Below are positions 1 to 9,547 of a stretch of 55,439 bases of DNA, piece by piece. The stretch's first letter is position 1. Every line of letters starts with the position of its first letter. The stretch spans positions 3,944 through 59,382 of the forward strand of contig NZ_VRYE01000135.1 of assembly GCF_008041835.1 (NCBI RefSeq), in the 5' to 3' direction. The notes under the pieces were generated by a model that worked only from the letters and a program-made list of their open reading frames with translations, was not told the DNA's origin and did no database searches. This DNA comes from Ectopseudomonas mendocina (lineage in GTDB: Bacteria > Pseudomonadota > Gammaproteobacteria > Pseudomonadales > Pseudomonadaceae). The position numbers and the translations under genes were made by a program.

Positions 1-123
1 TCTCACCAGCTCTCGCACTCGATCAGCAACCTCACCGCTGAGCACCTTGTATCGGTACTTAGTCACCCAAACAAAGTGATACTCGATCTGGTAGACCGTA
101 TGACTGCCGTATCTGTAATCCAT
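1..123 (-). CDS. tnpA: IS200/IS605-family transposase TnpA, N-terminal part, cut by the window edge
   Basis: Reading leftward from the ATG at 123, the frame gives MDYRYGSHTVYQIEYHFVWV followed by TKYRYKVL and runs open off the window. The start Y-x-I-x-Y-H-F-V-W-x-T-K-Y-R is the signature of the Y1-transposase family (IS200), small single-strand DNA transposases that nick at a hairpin using one tyrosine and an HUH pair. Only about 41 of the usual 140 or so residues are visible, so the HUH motif and catalytic tyrosine are out of view and intactness cannot be judged. A subterminal hairpin lies about 40 bp upstream of the start, as expected for an IS200 left end. The family call rests on this N-terminal motif. 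Confidence 0.85.
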   Translation of the reverse strand, partial: MDYRYGSHTVYQIEYHFVWVTKYRYKVLSGEVADRVRELVR

Positions 124-161
124 GCGCTTGCCCTCCAGCCCCGCATGGTGGCGCTAAAGCT

Positions 162-180
162 CACCGGCTGAAAGCCGGTG
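162..180. mobile_element. IS200-type left-end hairpin
   Basis: A perfect 8-bp stem (CACCGGCT/AGCCGGTG) with the three-base loop GAA lies just outside the tnpA start and is followed by GTTTTAACC. IS200/IS605 elements carry subterminal hairpins that TnpA binds as single-stranded DNA, so this is probably the left end of the element. The exact cleavage site, and hence the boundary with host DNA (somewhere in about 181-230), cannot be fixed without a second copy. Confidence 0.6.
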
Positions 181-299
181 GTTTTAACCTTTCGATGGAA
201 AATAAACGGGCATGGTGCACCTCCTGAGCAATGGCACGAGACCTTCGCTCAGGTAGACGCAGCCTTGAGGTGAATCGGGTTAAACCAGAACGTGCCTGC

Positions 300-1745
300 T
301 CAACCTTCCCACGAACCGCCCGCTTCCTGGCACAGCTGCGTGGCCAGCATGCCCAAGGTCATCAACGCCCTCTCCGCCTCGCGATTCCACGGGATGCCGC
401 AGTTAAGGCGTACGCAATGGTTGAACTGCTCGGTGTTGCTGAAGATCAGTCCCGGTGCGATGGAGATGCCCTGCTGCAGCGCGCGCACATGCAGATGCTT
501 GGTGTTGACCCGCGCCGGCAGGCTGACCCAGAGGATAAAGCCGCCCTTGGGTCGGGTCATCTGCGTACCGACCGGAAAGTAATGCTGCACTGCCAGCTGG
601 AAGGCATTGAGGTTCTTGCGGTACTCCTGGCGGATATGCCGCAGATGGCGGTCATAGCCACCGTTCTCCAGATAAGCCGCCACCGCCATCTGGGTGACGC
701 TGCACGCCGAATGGGTGGAAAAGGTCTGCAGCCGCTGGATCTCGTCCTGATACTTGCCGGCGACGATCCAGCCAATGCGCACACCGGGCGACAGCGTCTT
801 GGAGAAACTCGAGCAATAGATCACCCGGCTGTCGCGATCATGCGACTTCAGCGCCTTGGTCGGCCCCTGTTCGAACATCAGCTCGCCGTAAATATCGTCC
901 TCGACGATCTGGAAATCGTAATCGCCAGCCAAGCGCAACAACTGACGCTGACGCTCCTCGGGGATGGTGCCACCGAGCGGATTGGACAGCCGCGCCGTCA
1001 GCACCAGTGCCTTGATCGGCCACTGGTTGGCCGCAAGTTGCAGCGCTTCGAGGCTGATGCCGGTGGTGGGGTCACACGGGATCTCGATGACCTTGAGCCC
1101 CAGCAGATCGGCCAGTTGCAGCAGGCCGTAGTAGGTCGGCGACTCCACCGCGATCAGGTCACCTGGCTTGGTCAACACGCGCAGGCTCATCTGCAGCGCA
1201 TCGACGCAGCCATGGGTGATCACCACCTCGGACGGATCGACCACCACACCGGCATCACGCATGCGGATCGCCACCTGGCGGCGCAACGGTTCGAAACCGG
1301 GGCTGAACATGTAGCTGAAAGCACGCGGACTATGAAACCGCGTAACCTTGGCCAGTTGCTGGTGCAGCGCCCGTACCGGCAAATAGTCGACATGCGGCAC
1401 CGCAGCGCCCAGCGGAAACACACCTTCACGACGCGACTCGGTGAGAACCTGGTTGATGATACTGGCGCGGGTGACCAGACCAGGCCGTTCGACCTTGGCG
1501 ATATCCGGCGTCGGCGCAGTCAGCGCCGGTGTCTGGTGCACGTAGAAGCCCGACTGCGGGCGTGCACGAATCAGCCCCTGATCTTCGAGATTGGCATAGG
1601 CCTGCAACACCGTGGCGTGGCTGACATTGAGCTGGGCGCTCATCTTGCGCACCGACGGCACACGCTCGCCAGGCTGATAGACGCCGCGACGAATATCCTC
1701 GGCCAACTGCTGGGCGATACGTTGATAGAGCAGCAGATTGGTCAT
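300..1745 (-). CDS. MocR-type GntR-family regulator with aminotransferase-like domain
   Basis: The 481-residue protein has an N-terminal GntR winged helix (residues 1-75, with PGERVPSVRKM and HATVLQAYANLEDQGLI), a linker, and a fold-type-I aminotransferase domain (about 115-475). The PLP lysine lies in SSFSKTLSPG and the aspartate/tyrosine region in VEDDIYGEL. MocR proteins use PLP or an aldimine as effector and control vitamin B6, amino-acid or amine metabolism. The ATG at 1745 is preceded by GGAGG at good spacing; an upstream in-frame TTG/GTG extension lacks the domain. MocR genes often sit opposite their target, but the gene on the far side here runs toward it, so no target is evident. An IS200 edge lies downstream. 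Confidence 0.88.
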   Translation of the reverse strand: MTNLLLYQRIAQQLAEDIRRGVYQPGERVPSVRKMSAQLNVSHATVLQAYANLEDQGLIRARPQSGFYVHQTPALTAPTPDIAKVERPGLVTRASIINQVLTESRREGVFPLGAAVPHVDYLPVRALHQQLAKVTRFHSPRAFSYMFSPGFEPLRRQVAIRMRDAGVVVDPSEVVITHGCVDALQMSLRVLTKPGDLIAVESPTYYGLLQLADLLGLKVIEIPCDPTTGISLEALQLAANQWPIKALVLTARLSNPLGGTIPEERQRQLLRLAGDYDFQIVEDDIYGELMFEQGPTKALKSHDRDSRVIYCSSFSKTLSPGVRIGWIVAGKYQDEIQRLQTFSTHSACSVTQMAVAAYLENGGYDRHLRHIRQEYRKNLNAFQLAVQHYFPVGTQMTRPKGGFILWVSLPARVNTKHLHVRALQQGISIAPGLIFSNTEQFNHCVRLNCGIPWNREAERALMTLGMLATQLCQEAGGSWEG

Positions 1746-1882
1746 GACGATATCCTCCGGGGCACAGGAGCATAACAGTAACCTATTGCTACACAATTGT
1801 ACCGGGACAGATACGATCTGTTTTTACCATACGCAGCACTTTGCTGGTCACAGATTGCATAAATGCCGTGCTCCGAACATAA

Positions 1883-1907
1883 AAAACCCCGGGCGCGCCG
1901 GGGTTTT
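1883..1907. terminator. Rho-independent terminator after the OmpA-like lipoprotein gene
   Basis: AAAACCCCGG, a short GC loop, and CCGGGGTTTT form a strong symmetrical hairpin. It lies 20 bp after the stop of the minus-strand lipoprotein gene and would work in both directions, insulating it from the mocR promoter region. Confidence 0.85.
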
Positions 1908-1926
1908 AAGGTTCGGTACCAGACGA

Positions 1927-2739
1927 TCAACGCTCTGCGCCAAGCTGGCCTCGTTCATCGGAAAAGACGATTTCCACCCGGCGATTTTGCGCCCGACCAC
2001 GTGCCGAGGCGTTTTCTGCAACGGGAAAGTCCACGCCGTAGCCAACCACCTCAATACGCTTGGCATCCACACCCAGGTCGACCAGCAGGTCGGCCACAGC
2101 CTGTGCGCGCGCGCGCGACAGTTCGAGATTCTCCGCCGCATCGCCGGTATTGTCGGTGTAACCCTCGATACGCACGCGCCGCTGCGGGTTGATCTGCAGG
2201 AACTGCACGAGCTTGAGCACGGTGCGATTAGCGGCCGGCTGCAGATCGGCGCGACCGGCGTCGAACAACATATCGCCCAGGGTCATCACCAGACCACGCT
2301 CGGTCTCGCTGGTGGCGAGGCTGACCATCTGCTCTTCCAACCAGCCGTTGTGCTGCTGCACACTGAGCAGTTTGGCTTCACGCAGGGTCAGTTGCAGACG
2401 CTGACGCTCCAGTTCCAGCTTGGCCGCACGCTCCTGGTTGAGGCTGATATCGCTATGTTGCCGAGCGATCTCGGCATAGCGCTGACTGAGGTAGGCGTAA
2501 TGACGTACATCGTCGCCACTGCCCCAATAACTGGACAGTCGCTCGGCACGCGCCAGGGACTCGCCTGCGCGAATCACATCCTTGGGCGCGGCGCGCAGTA
2601 CATTAGGATCCTCCTTGACCGACTGAAAACTCAGACGCGCTTCTTCCAGAGCCTGCTCACTCGCCAGCTGACTGGACGCACAACCACTCAACAGCGTACC
2701 GACCAGCATCAGACCGCCCAGATGACCAAAAGCCTTCAT
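1927..2739 (-). CDS. OmpA-family lipoprotein with N-terminal DUF4398-like region
   Basis: This 270-residue lipoprotein starts MKAFGHLGG and has the lipobox LLSGCASS, so Cys is lipidated after about 19 residues. Residues 25-130 are helical, rich in Ala, Glu and Arg (DUF4398-like). Residues 150-265 form an OmpA C-terminal domain (DMLFDAGRADLQP, IEGYTDNTGD, NLELSRARAQAV, GRAQNRRVEI) that binds peptidoglycan diaminopimelate. It probably tethers the outer membrane to the wall. The ATG at 2739 overlaps the stop of the upstream lipoprotein gene (TGATG), so I prefer it to the GTG at 2742. The overlap implies translational coupling and joint function of the two lipoproteins. Confidence 0.88.
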   Translation of the reverse strand: MKAFGHLGGLMLVGTLLSGCASSQLASEQALEEARLSFQSVKEDPNVLRAAPKDVIRAGESLARAERLSSYWGSGDDVRHYAYLSQRYAEIARQHSDISLNQERAAKLELERQRLQLTLREAKLLSVQQHNGWLEEQMVSLATSETERGLVMTLGDMLFDAGRADLQPAANRTVLKLVQFLQINPQRRVRIEGYTDNTGDAAENLELSRARAQAVADLLVDLGVDAKRIEVVGYGVDFPVAENASARGRAQNRRVEIVFSDERGQLGAER

Positions 2740-3089
2740 CACATGGCTCCCAGTTGCTGGCGCAGACGGCCGATGCGTTGATTGAGTTCGGTCAGTTGCT
2801 CCCGACCTTTGGCATTGAGGTGCTCAGCTTCAGCCAGGCGCGCATCCAGCTCGGCCTGTTCGGCCAGCAGGCGCGCCTGCTTGTGTTCACCGTCCTGCAT
2901 GGCCACCTGGGCCTGCGCGAACTTCTCTTCAGCCTGGTGAAGTGACGCGGACTGTTCGCTGACCACCCCCAGGGATTTGGTCTGCGCCAACGCCTGTTCG
3001 GTCAGCCGCATCTGCTCGATGGGAGCAGGATCGCTGGCGCAGGCCGTCAGGCCCAGCGCCAGCAGCAAGGGAAGGGTTCGATTGATCAC
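2739..3089 (-). CDS. DUF4398-type small lipoprotein
   Basis: A 116-residue lipoprotein: MINRTLPLLLALGLTACASD gives a type II signal with Cys at about 17, followed by an almost entirely helical, Ala/Glu/Gln-rich body that looks coiled-coil (LLAEQAELDARLAEAEHL). This is the DUF4398 pattern also seen in the N-terminal half of the next gene. It has no catalytic motif. Its stop overlaps the start of the OmpA-like lipoprotein gene, so the pair is an operon and probably arose from related modules. Envelope stabilisation is inferred. Confidence 0.82.
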   Translation of the reverse strand: MINRTLPLLLALGLTACASDPAPIEQMRLTEQALAQTKSLGVVSEQSASLHQAEEKFAQAQVAMQDGEHKQARLLAEQAELDARLAEAEHLNAKGREQLTELNQRIGRLRQQLGAM

Positions 3090-3098
3090 GAAAATTTC

Positions 3099-3932
3099 CT
3101 ACTGAGTGACGTCGCCAACCGGATCAGGCTGCATCTGCTGCGCCTTCCACAGATCCAGATTGCGTTGCAGGAACTGCTCAGGCAGCCCGGCGGCGACCAT
3201 TTCTGTCATCTTCCGCGCCAGTTGGCCACGCAGCCAAGGCTCGTTGCACGCCGAATTATACGACAGGGTAAGGTAGAGGCCTTCGCTGGAAATCGGCGGA
3301 TCCAGCACCTCGAGGTCATCATCCATACCCAGCGTTTCAGCGAGTGCCAGGCCAGGATAGCGTTCGTACAGCACATAATCGGTGCGACCGAGCAGCAACT
3401 TCTGGAAGGCCTGAGTCAGGCTCGATACCCCTTCGAGCGTCAGGTTCTGCTTGGCAAAGGTATCGAACTGCTGACCGAAACTGTTGCCCACCAGCGTATC
3501 GCCGGTATGTCCCTGCAGGTCGATCCAGCTGCCATAGGGGAAGGCTTCACCCTTGCGCACCCAGACTACGCTGGGCGTATAGAAGAACGCTGGGTGCACA
3601 TAATCCATTTGCTCTAGACGCGGCAGAGTGATGAACGCGCCCGCAATCAGATCGACACGACCGGTACGAACTTCATCCTGCGCGCGTGACCATGGCCCGG
3701 TGTAAATCACGTCGATCACCACACCCAGCTCTTTACCCAAATGCTTGAGCAAATCGGCATTGGCGCCGACCAGTTGCTGCGGGTTCTGCGGATCACGCCA
3801 GAGATAGGGCGGATACTCGGGGTTACCGGTCGCCACCAGGCGCTCGCATTTACCAGCAGCAAGGGCCGCAGTTGGCATGACGACCAGTGCGCACCACAAC
3901 AACAGCGACTTAAACAGACAACGCTCAGGCAT
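3099..3932 (-). CDS. Periplasmic solute-binding protein, SBP_bac_3 family
   Basis: The 277-residue product has a cleavable signal peptide (CLFKSLLLWCALVV..., cleavage near ALAAG) and a family-3 extracellular solute-binding fold (NPEYPPYLW near the N-terminus, GRVDLIAGAF, LLLGRTDYVLYE). Such proteins carry polar amino acids to ABC permeases or act as sensory domains. No permease or ATPase gene is adjacent. The two lipoprotein genes follow after only 9 bp, so it may be their co-transcribed partner with a sensing or scavenging role. Ligand unknown. Confidence 0.8.
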   Translation of the reverse strand: MPERCLFKSLLLWCALVVMPTAALAAGKCERLVATGNPEYPPYLWRDPQNPQQLVGANADLLKHLGKELGVVIDVIYTGPWSRAQDEVRTGRVDLIAGAFITLPRLEQMDYVHPAFFYTPSVVWVRKGEAFPYGSWIDLQGHTGDTLVGNSFGQQFDTFAKQNLTLEGVSSLTQAFQKLLLGRTDYVLYERYPGLALAETLGMDDDLEVLDPPISSEGLYLTLSYNSACNEPWLRGQLARKMTEMVAAGLPEQFLQRNLDLWKAQQMQPDPVGDVTQ

Positions 3933-4038
3933 TGGCTACTCTCGGTTCATACGTGGGTCGGCGGGACAGCAGCCCGGAGTCCTGTGTATTCATGCTAGCT
4001 TAATGGCGCCACCGGAATCAGTGCGATAAGGACGCGCC

Positions 4039-4965
4039 ATGAAAAAACTGCTGTTCGCGCTGCTGCTCCTGCTGTCAGGTAGCGCAGCTACGCTGTATTT
4101 CTTTCCTGCGACTCAACTGGCCAGCCTGCGTCTGCTGGAACAGTACCGCGCCGGTCTCGCTCACGAGCAGCTGACTGTCCATAATCTTAACATCCATTAC
4201 TACCAGGGAGGGCCGGCAAGCGCTGAAACGCTGGTGCTGCTTCATGGTTTTGCCGCCGACAAGGATAACTGGCTGCGCTTTGCTCGCCACCTGACCGCGA
4301 ACTATCGCGTCATTGCCCTGGATCTGCCAGGCTTCGGCGACAGCGATCTGCCTAGCGGTAGCTACGATACCGGCACTCAGGCCGAACGTCTGGCGGATAT
4401 TCTCGCCGCCATGGGTATCCAGCAGGCGCACGTGCTGGGTAACTCGATGGGCGGACAAATCGCCGCCCTCTTCGCCGCACGCTACCCGGAACGCGTCCGC
4501 TCGCTGGCGCTGTTCGCCAATGCCGGAATCGACAGCCCGCACAAGAGCGAGCTATATCGCCTGCTCGCTCGTGGCGAGCCCAATCCCCTGGTGATCAGGC
4601 AGCCGCAGGAATTTGACAAGCTGCTGCACTTCATCTTCGTCGAGCCGCCCTATCTGCCCGAGTCGCTCAAGCGCTATCTGGGTGAGCGCGCCATGGCCCG
4701 TGCCGGGCATTACGAGACGGTGTTCAAGCAGTTACGGGAACGCGCCATTGCTCTGGAGCCCCAGCTGACAAGAATCCAGGCACCCACCTTACTGCTGTGG
4801 GGCAAACAGGATCGAGTGCTGGACGTATCCAGCATCGAAGTCATGCAACCGTTGCTGCGCCAGCACAGCGTGGTGATCATGGATGACGTTGGTCACGCCC
4901 CCATGCTTGAACGCCCCGAAGAAAGCGCCCTGCTCTACCGGCGGTTTCTGGAAGGCCTGAAGTGA
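4039..4965 (+). CDS. Membrane-anchored alpha/beta-hydrolase (lipase/esterase, PA2949-like)
   Basis: A 308-residue protein with an N-terminal hydrophobic anchor (KKLLFALLLLLSGSAATLYF) and a complete alpha/beta-hydrolase core. It has the oxyanion motif HGFAADKDNW, the nucleophile elbow GNSMGG, the acid in WGKQDRVLD and the histidine in DVGHAPMLERPEE. The family hydrolyses esters or thioesters, and the position beside the etf genes matches PAO1 PA2949, annotated as a lipase. The start is preceded by AAGGA. It converges on etfA and shares a bidirectional terminator with it. Substrate unknown. Confidence 0.87.
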   Translation: MKKLLFALLLLLSGSAATLYFFPATQLASLRLLEQYRAGLAHEQLTVHNLNIHYYQGGPASAETLVLLHGFAADKDNWLRFARHLTANYRVIALDLPGFGDSDLPSGSYDTGTQAERLADILAAMGIQQAHVLGNSMGGQIAALFAARYPERVRSLALFANAGIDSPHKSELYRLLARGEPNPLVIRQPQEFDKLLHFIFVEPPYLPESLKRYLGERAMARAGHYETVFKQLRERAIALEPQLTRIQAPTLLLWGKQDRVLDVSSIEVMQPLLRQHSVVIMDDVGHAPMLERPEESALLYRRFLEGLK

Positions 4966-4984
4966 CAGCAGGCACACAGGCAAT

Positions 4985-5014
4985 AAAAAACCCGCTCTGG
5001 TGAGCGGGTTTTTT
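4985..5014. terminator. Bidirectional terminator between the hydrolase gene and etfA
   Basis: Stem CCCGCTC/GAGCGGG with loop TGGT is flanked by A6 on the left and T6 on the right. It serves the plus-strand hydrolase gene (ends 4965) and the minus-strand etfA (ends 5033). Confidence 0.92.
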
Positions 5015-5032
5015 CGTTACGGGAAAAGCGGC

Positions 5033-5962
5033 TTAGACCGACTTTTCCAGCTCCGGTACGGCTTCGAACAGGTCGGCGACCAGGCCGTAGTCAGCCACCT
5101 GGAAGATCGGCGCCTCTTCGTCCTTGTTGATCGCGACGATCACCTTGGAGTCCTTCATGCCGGCCAGGTGCTGGATCGCACCGGAGATACCGACGGCGAT
5201 GTACAGCTGCGGCGCAACGATCTTGCCGGTCTGACCGACCTGCATATCGTTCGGCACGAAACCGGCGTCGACGGCAGCGCGGGAAGCGCCGACGGCAGCG
5301 CCCAGCTTGTCGGCCAGCGCGTACAGGAGCTTGAAGTTGTCGCCATTGCCCATGCCACGACCGCCGGAAACGACGATCTTGGCAGCCGTCAGTTCCGGAC
5401 GATCGGACTTGGCCAGCTCTTCGCCGACGAAGGCGGACTTGCCGGCATCGGCCGGGCCGGAAACGGCCTCAATGGCAGCGCTGCCGCCTTCGGCAGCAAC
5501 AGCGTCGAAACCAGTGCTACGCACGGTGATCACCTTGACGGCAGCCGAGGACTGCACGGTGGCGATGGCGTTACCGGCATAGATCGGACGCTTGAAGGTG
5601 TCGGCGCTTTCAACGGCGATGATCTCGGAGATCTGATCGACGTCCAGGGCAGCAGCGACACGCGGCAGGATGTTCTTGCCGTTGCTGGTGGCGGCGGCCA
5701 GGATGTGGCTGTAGTTCTTGCCCAGTTCGGCTACCAGCGGCGCGACGTTTTCCGGCAACTGGTTGGCATAGGCCGCGTTGTCGGCAACCAGCACCTTGGC
5801 CACGCCAGCGATCTTGGCAGCGGCTTCGGCAGCAGCGCCAGCGTTGGCACCGGCAACCAGAACGTGAATATCGCCACCGATCTTCTGCGCCGCAGCAACG
5901 GTGTTCAGGGTAACGGGCGCCAGGGCGGCATTGGTGTGTTCAGCGATAACCAGGATAGTCAT
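5033..5962 (-). CDS. etfA: Electron transfer flavoprotein alpha subunit
   Basis: At 309 residues this is the usual length for EtfA. The N-terminal half is the ETF alpha/beta domain (MTILVIAEHTNAALAPVT). The C-terminal half binds FAD and shows the signature GQTGKIVAPQLYIAVGISGAIQHLAG, written here as the positions around residues 250-275, with INKDEEAPIFQVADYGL after it. EtfAB takes electrons from acyl-CoA and other dehydrogenases and passes them to ETF dehydrogenase. It follows etfB with no gap (TAA then ATG), as expected for equal expression of the heterodimer. Confidence 0.97.
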   Translation of the reverse strand: MTILVIAEHTNAALAPVTLNTVAAAQKIGGDIHVLVAGANAGAAAEAAAKIAGVAKVLVADNAAYANQLPENVAPLVAELGKNYSHILAAATSNGKNILPRVAAALDVDQISEIIAVESADTFKRPIYAGNAIATVQSSAAVKVITVRSTGFDAVAAEGGSAAIEAVSGPADAGKSAFVGEELAKSDRPELTAAKIVVSGGRGMGNGDNFKLLYALADKLGAAVGASRAAVDAGFVPNDMQVGQTGKIVAPQLYIAVGISGAIQHLAGMKDSKVIVAINKDEEAPIFQVADYGLVADLFEAVPELEKSV

Positions 5963-6712
5963 TTAGATTACCTTCGCCTCGTTCTTCAGTTTCTCGACCA
6001 GTTCAGCCACGGACTTGACCTTGATGCCGGCGCTGCGAGCAGCCGGTGCTTCGACTTTCAGGGTCTTGACGGTGGAAGCAGTGGAAACGCCCAGCGCGTC
6101 AGGGGTAACGGTTTCCAGCGGCTTTTTCTTGGCCTTCATGATGTTCGGCAGCGACGCGTAGCGCGGCTCGTTCAGGCGCAGGTCAGTGGTGACGATCGCC
6201 GGCAGGTTCAGCGCAACGGTCTGCAGACCGCCATCGATCTCACGGGTGACGTTGACCTTGTCGCCAACCACTTCGACCTTGGAGGCGAAGGTGCCTTGGC
6301 CGAAGCCAGTCAGGGCGCCCAGCATCTGGCCGGTCTGGTTGTTATCGCTGTCGATGGCTTGCTTGCCCATGATCACCAGCTGCGGCTGCTCCTTGTCGAC
6401 CACTGCCTTGAGCAGCTTGGCCACGGCCAGGGAGTTCAGCTCATCGTTGGACTCGACCAGGATGGCACGGTCGGCGCCGAGGGCCAGCGCGGTGCGCAGT
6501 TGCTCCTGCGCAGTAGCCGGGCCGATGGTGACGACGACGATCTCGCTCGCCACGCCCTTTTCCTTCAGGCGTACGGCCTCTTCCACGGCGATTTCGCAGA
6601 AGGGGTTCATGGACATCTTGACGTTGGCGAGGTCGACGCCGCTGTTGTCCGCCTTGACGCGAACCTTGACGTTGTAGTCGACCACTCGTTTGACAGCTAC
6701 AAGAACCTTCAT
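5963..6712 (-). CDS. etfB: Electron transfer flavoprotein beta subunit
   Basis: A 249-residue protein beginning MKVLVAVKRVVDYNVKVRVK, the standard EtfB start. It contains the EtfB signature region VVTIGPATAQEQLRTALALG and the AMP-binding/recognition-loop portion around GKQAIDSDNNQTGQMLG. GAGGAA precedes the ATG at 6712; an upstream in-frame extension of 55 codons has no support. It forms the soluble heterodimer with EtfA. It is transcribed away from the ETF dehydrogenase gene across a 324-bp gap that contains a PsrA-like operator. Confidence 0.97.
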   Translation of the reverse strand: MKVLVAVKRVVDYNVKVRVKADNSGVDLANVKMSMNPFCEIAVEEAVRLKEKGVASEIVVVTIGPATAQEQLRTALALGADRAILVESNDELNSLAVAKLLKAVVDKEQPQLVIMGKQAIDSDNNQTGQMLGALTGFGQGTFASKVEVVGDKVNVTREIDGGLQTVALNLPAIVTTDLRLNEPRYASLPNIMKAKKKPLETVTPDALGVSTASTVKTLKVEAPAARSAGIKVKSVAELVEKLKNEAKVI

Positions 6713-6916
6713 GGATTCCTCGTTACTCTCCGGTGAATAAGAATGTCGCCAAGGCGAGCCTGGCCGGTGATGCAAAAGCGACCGCATCCAACCTTTCAGC
6801 TCAGACGGCGAGCGCAAAACCGCCCGTATCTTGACCCCGCAGCCTGGCCTGGTCAATACAGCGAACCGGCCGGTCATCTGCGATGTAGTAGGATTCTAGC
6901 AGGCCTACAGAAAATT

Positions 6917-6930
6917 CAAACAAACGTTTG
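6917..6930. promoter_or_regulatory. Candidate PsrA operator
   Basis: CAAAC-AAAC-GTTTG fits the published PsrA consensus (C/G)AAAC-N2-4-GTTT(G/C). PsrA is the Pseudomonas TetR-family sensor of long-chain fatty acids and has been reported to affect etf genes. The site lies just upstream of the -35 of the ETF-dehydrogenase promoter and about 205 bp from etfB. It is the only such site I noticed in the 324-bp divergent gap 6713-7036; the rest of that gap shows no gene. Confidence 0.7.
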
Positions 6931-6932
6931 TA

Positions 6933-6961
6933 TTGGCCCGTCGAGAGGGTGTAGATATAAT
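6933..6961 (+). promoter_or_regulatory. Sigma-70-type promoter for the ETF dehydrogenase gene
   Basis: TTGGCC (6933-6938), a 17-bp spacer and a perfect TATAAT (6956-6961) lie 75 bp before the start codon. The PsrA-like operator ends two bases upstream of the -35, a position suited to control of this promoter. Confidence 0.6.
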
Positions 6962-7036
6962 GCCTGCACCGTGCTTAGGGAGCGAGCTGTACCCTCCCCT
7001 ATAAAACATCGAAGAGCCTTGAGTAGGAGATAGCCT

Positions 7037-8701
<1,665 letters not shown>

Positions 8702-8715
8702 TTCGCGCCAGCATG

Positions 8716-8741
8716 AAAAAGGCTCCTTCGGGAGCCTTTTT
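8716..8741. terminator. Bidirectional terminator after the ETF-QO gene
   Basis: GGCTCC-TTCG-GGAGCC is flanked by A5 and T5. It ends the plus-strand ETF-QO gene and also lies just past the minus-strand SDR gene (ends 8771). Confidence 0.9.
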
Positions 8742-8770
8742 CATTTCTATCGAATCATTCCTGCGGGCAT

Positions 8771-9547
8771 TCAGTCCTGATAGATCATCTTGCGGCTCAT
8801 GCCACCATCGATGACGAACTCCTGACCGGTGACGAAACCGGCCGCATCGGAGAGCAGCCAGGCGACCTGCGCTGCGACATCCTCCACCGTACCGACACGG
8901 CCGACCGGATGTTGCGCATGATCGAACACCGACAGCGGCTCCAGGCGCTGCTGCGACGGGTCACGGGCATCGATCCAGCCGGGACTGACGCAGTTGACCC
9001 GTACTTCGGGACCCAGACTGATCGACAGCGCATGAGTGAGCGCCACCAACCCGCCCTTGCTCGCAGCGTATGCCTCGCAATCGGCCTCGGACTGGCTGGC
9101 GCGGGTCGAAGCGATGTTGACGATGGCGCCGTGATGTCCACGCAGATAGGGCGCGCAATACTTGGCCAGGAGCATGGCGCCGGTCAGGTTGACCGCCAGC
9201 ATGCGATTCCAGTGTTTAAGCTCGAGTGACTCCAGCGGCGGCGTATGCGGGTCGGCGATGGCCGCATTGCACACCAGCGCATCGAGACGGCCAAACTGAC
9301 CGAGCACCTCGGCGACACCGACACTGACCTGCTCTTCCCTGGCCACATCCATGGCCACGAACCAGGCGTTATCGCCCAGCGCACGCGCCACCCTGGAGCC
9401 ACGATCACGGTCGATGTCGGCCAGCACCACCTGCCAGCCTTCGGTAATCAGCCAGGCACTGATGCCCAGACCAATCCCGCGAGCGGCTCCGGTGACTAGC
9501 GCGACACGCCCGTTGTTGGGCGTGTCAGTCGTCCCCCACTCCAGCAT
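8771..9547 (-). CDS. Short-chain dehydrogenase/reductase (PA3106-like)
   Basis: A 258-residue classical SDR: NAD(P)-binding TGAARGIGLG near the N-terminus, NAA in LVCNAAIAD, catalytic serine in NIASTRAS, and YAASKGG for the Tyr/Lys pair. The C-terminal GQEFVIDGGMSRKMIY is FabG-like. It reduces or oxidises an unknown carbonyl or alcohol. Its ATG overlaps the metZ stop (TGATG), so it is the last gene of the purF-side minus-strand run in PAO1 order. Nothing in the sequence fixes the substrate. Confidence 0.88.
   Translation of the reverse strand: MLEWGTTDTPNNGRVALVTGAARGIGLGISAWLITEGWQVVLADIDRDRGSRVARALGDNAWFVAMDVAREEQVSVGVAEVLGQFGRLDALVCNAAIADPHTPPLESLELKHWNRMLAVNLTGAMLLAKYCAPYLRGHHGAIVNIASTRASQSEADCEAYAASKGGLVALTHALSISLGPEVRVNCVSPGWIDARDPSQQRLEPLSVFDHAQHPVGRVGTVEDVAAQVAWLLSDAAGFVTGQEFVIDGGMSRKMIYQD

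Noticed and set aside
231..1775. Long open frame on the plus strand opposite the mocR gene
   Set aside because: It is an antisense shadow caused by high GC at third positions; composition is rich in Gln, His and Arg and no domain is seen, while the minus strand encodes a full MocR protein.
1793..1800. ACAATTGT as a MocR operator
   Set aside because: An 8-bp palindrome alone is not specific; MocR sites are usually direct repeats and I could not find a convincing pair.
5000..6736. 578-codon open frame opposite etfA and etfB
   Set aside because: Antisense shadow; low-complexity Gly/Asp/Val/Gln sequence with no family motif.
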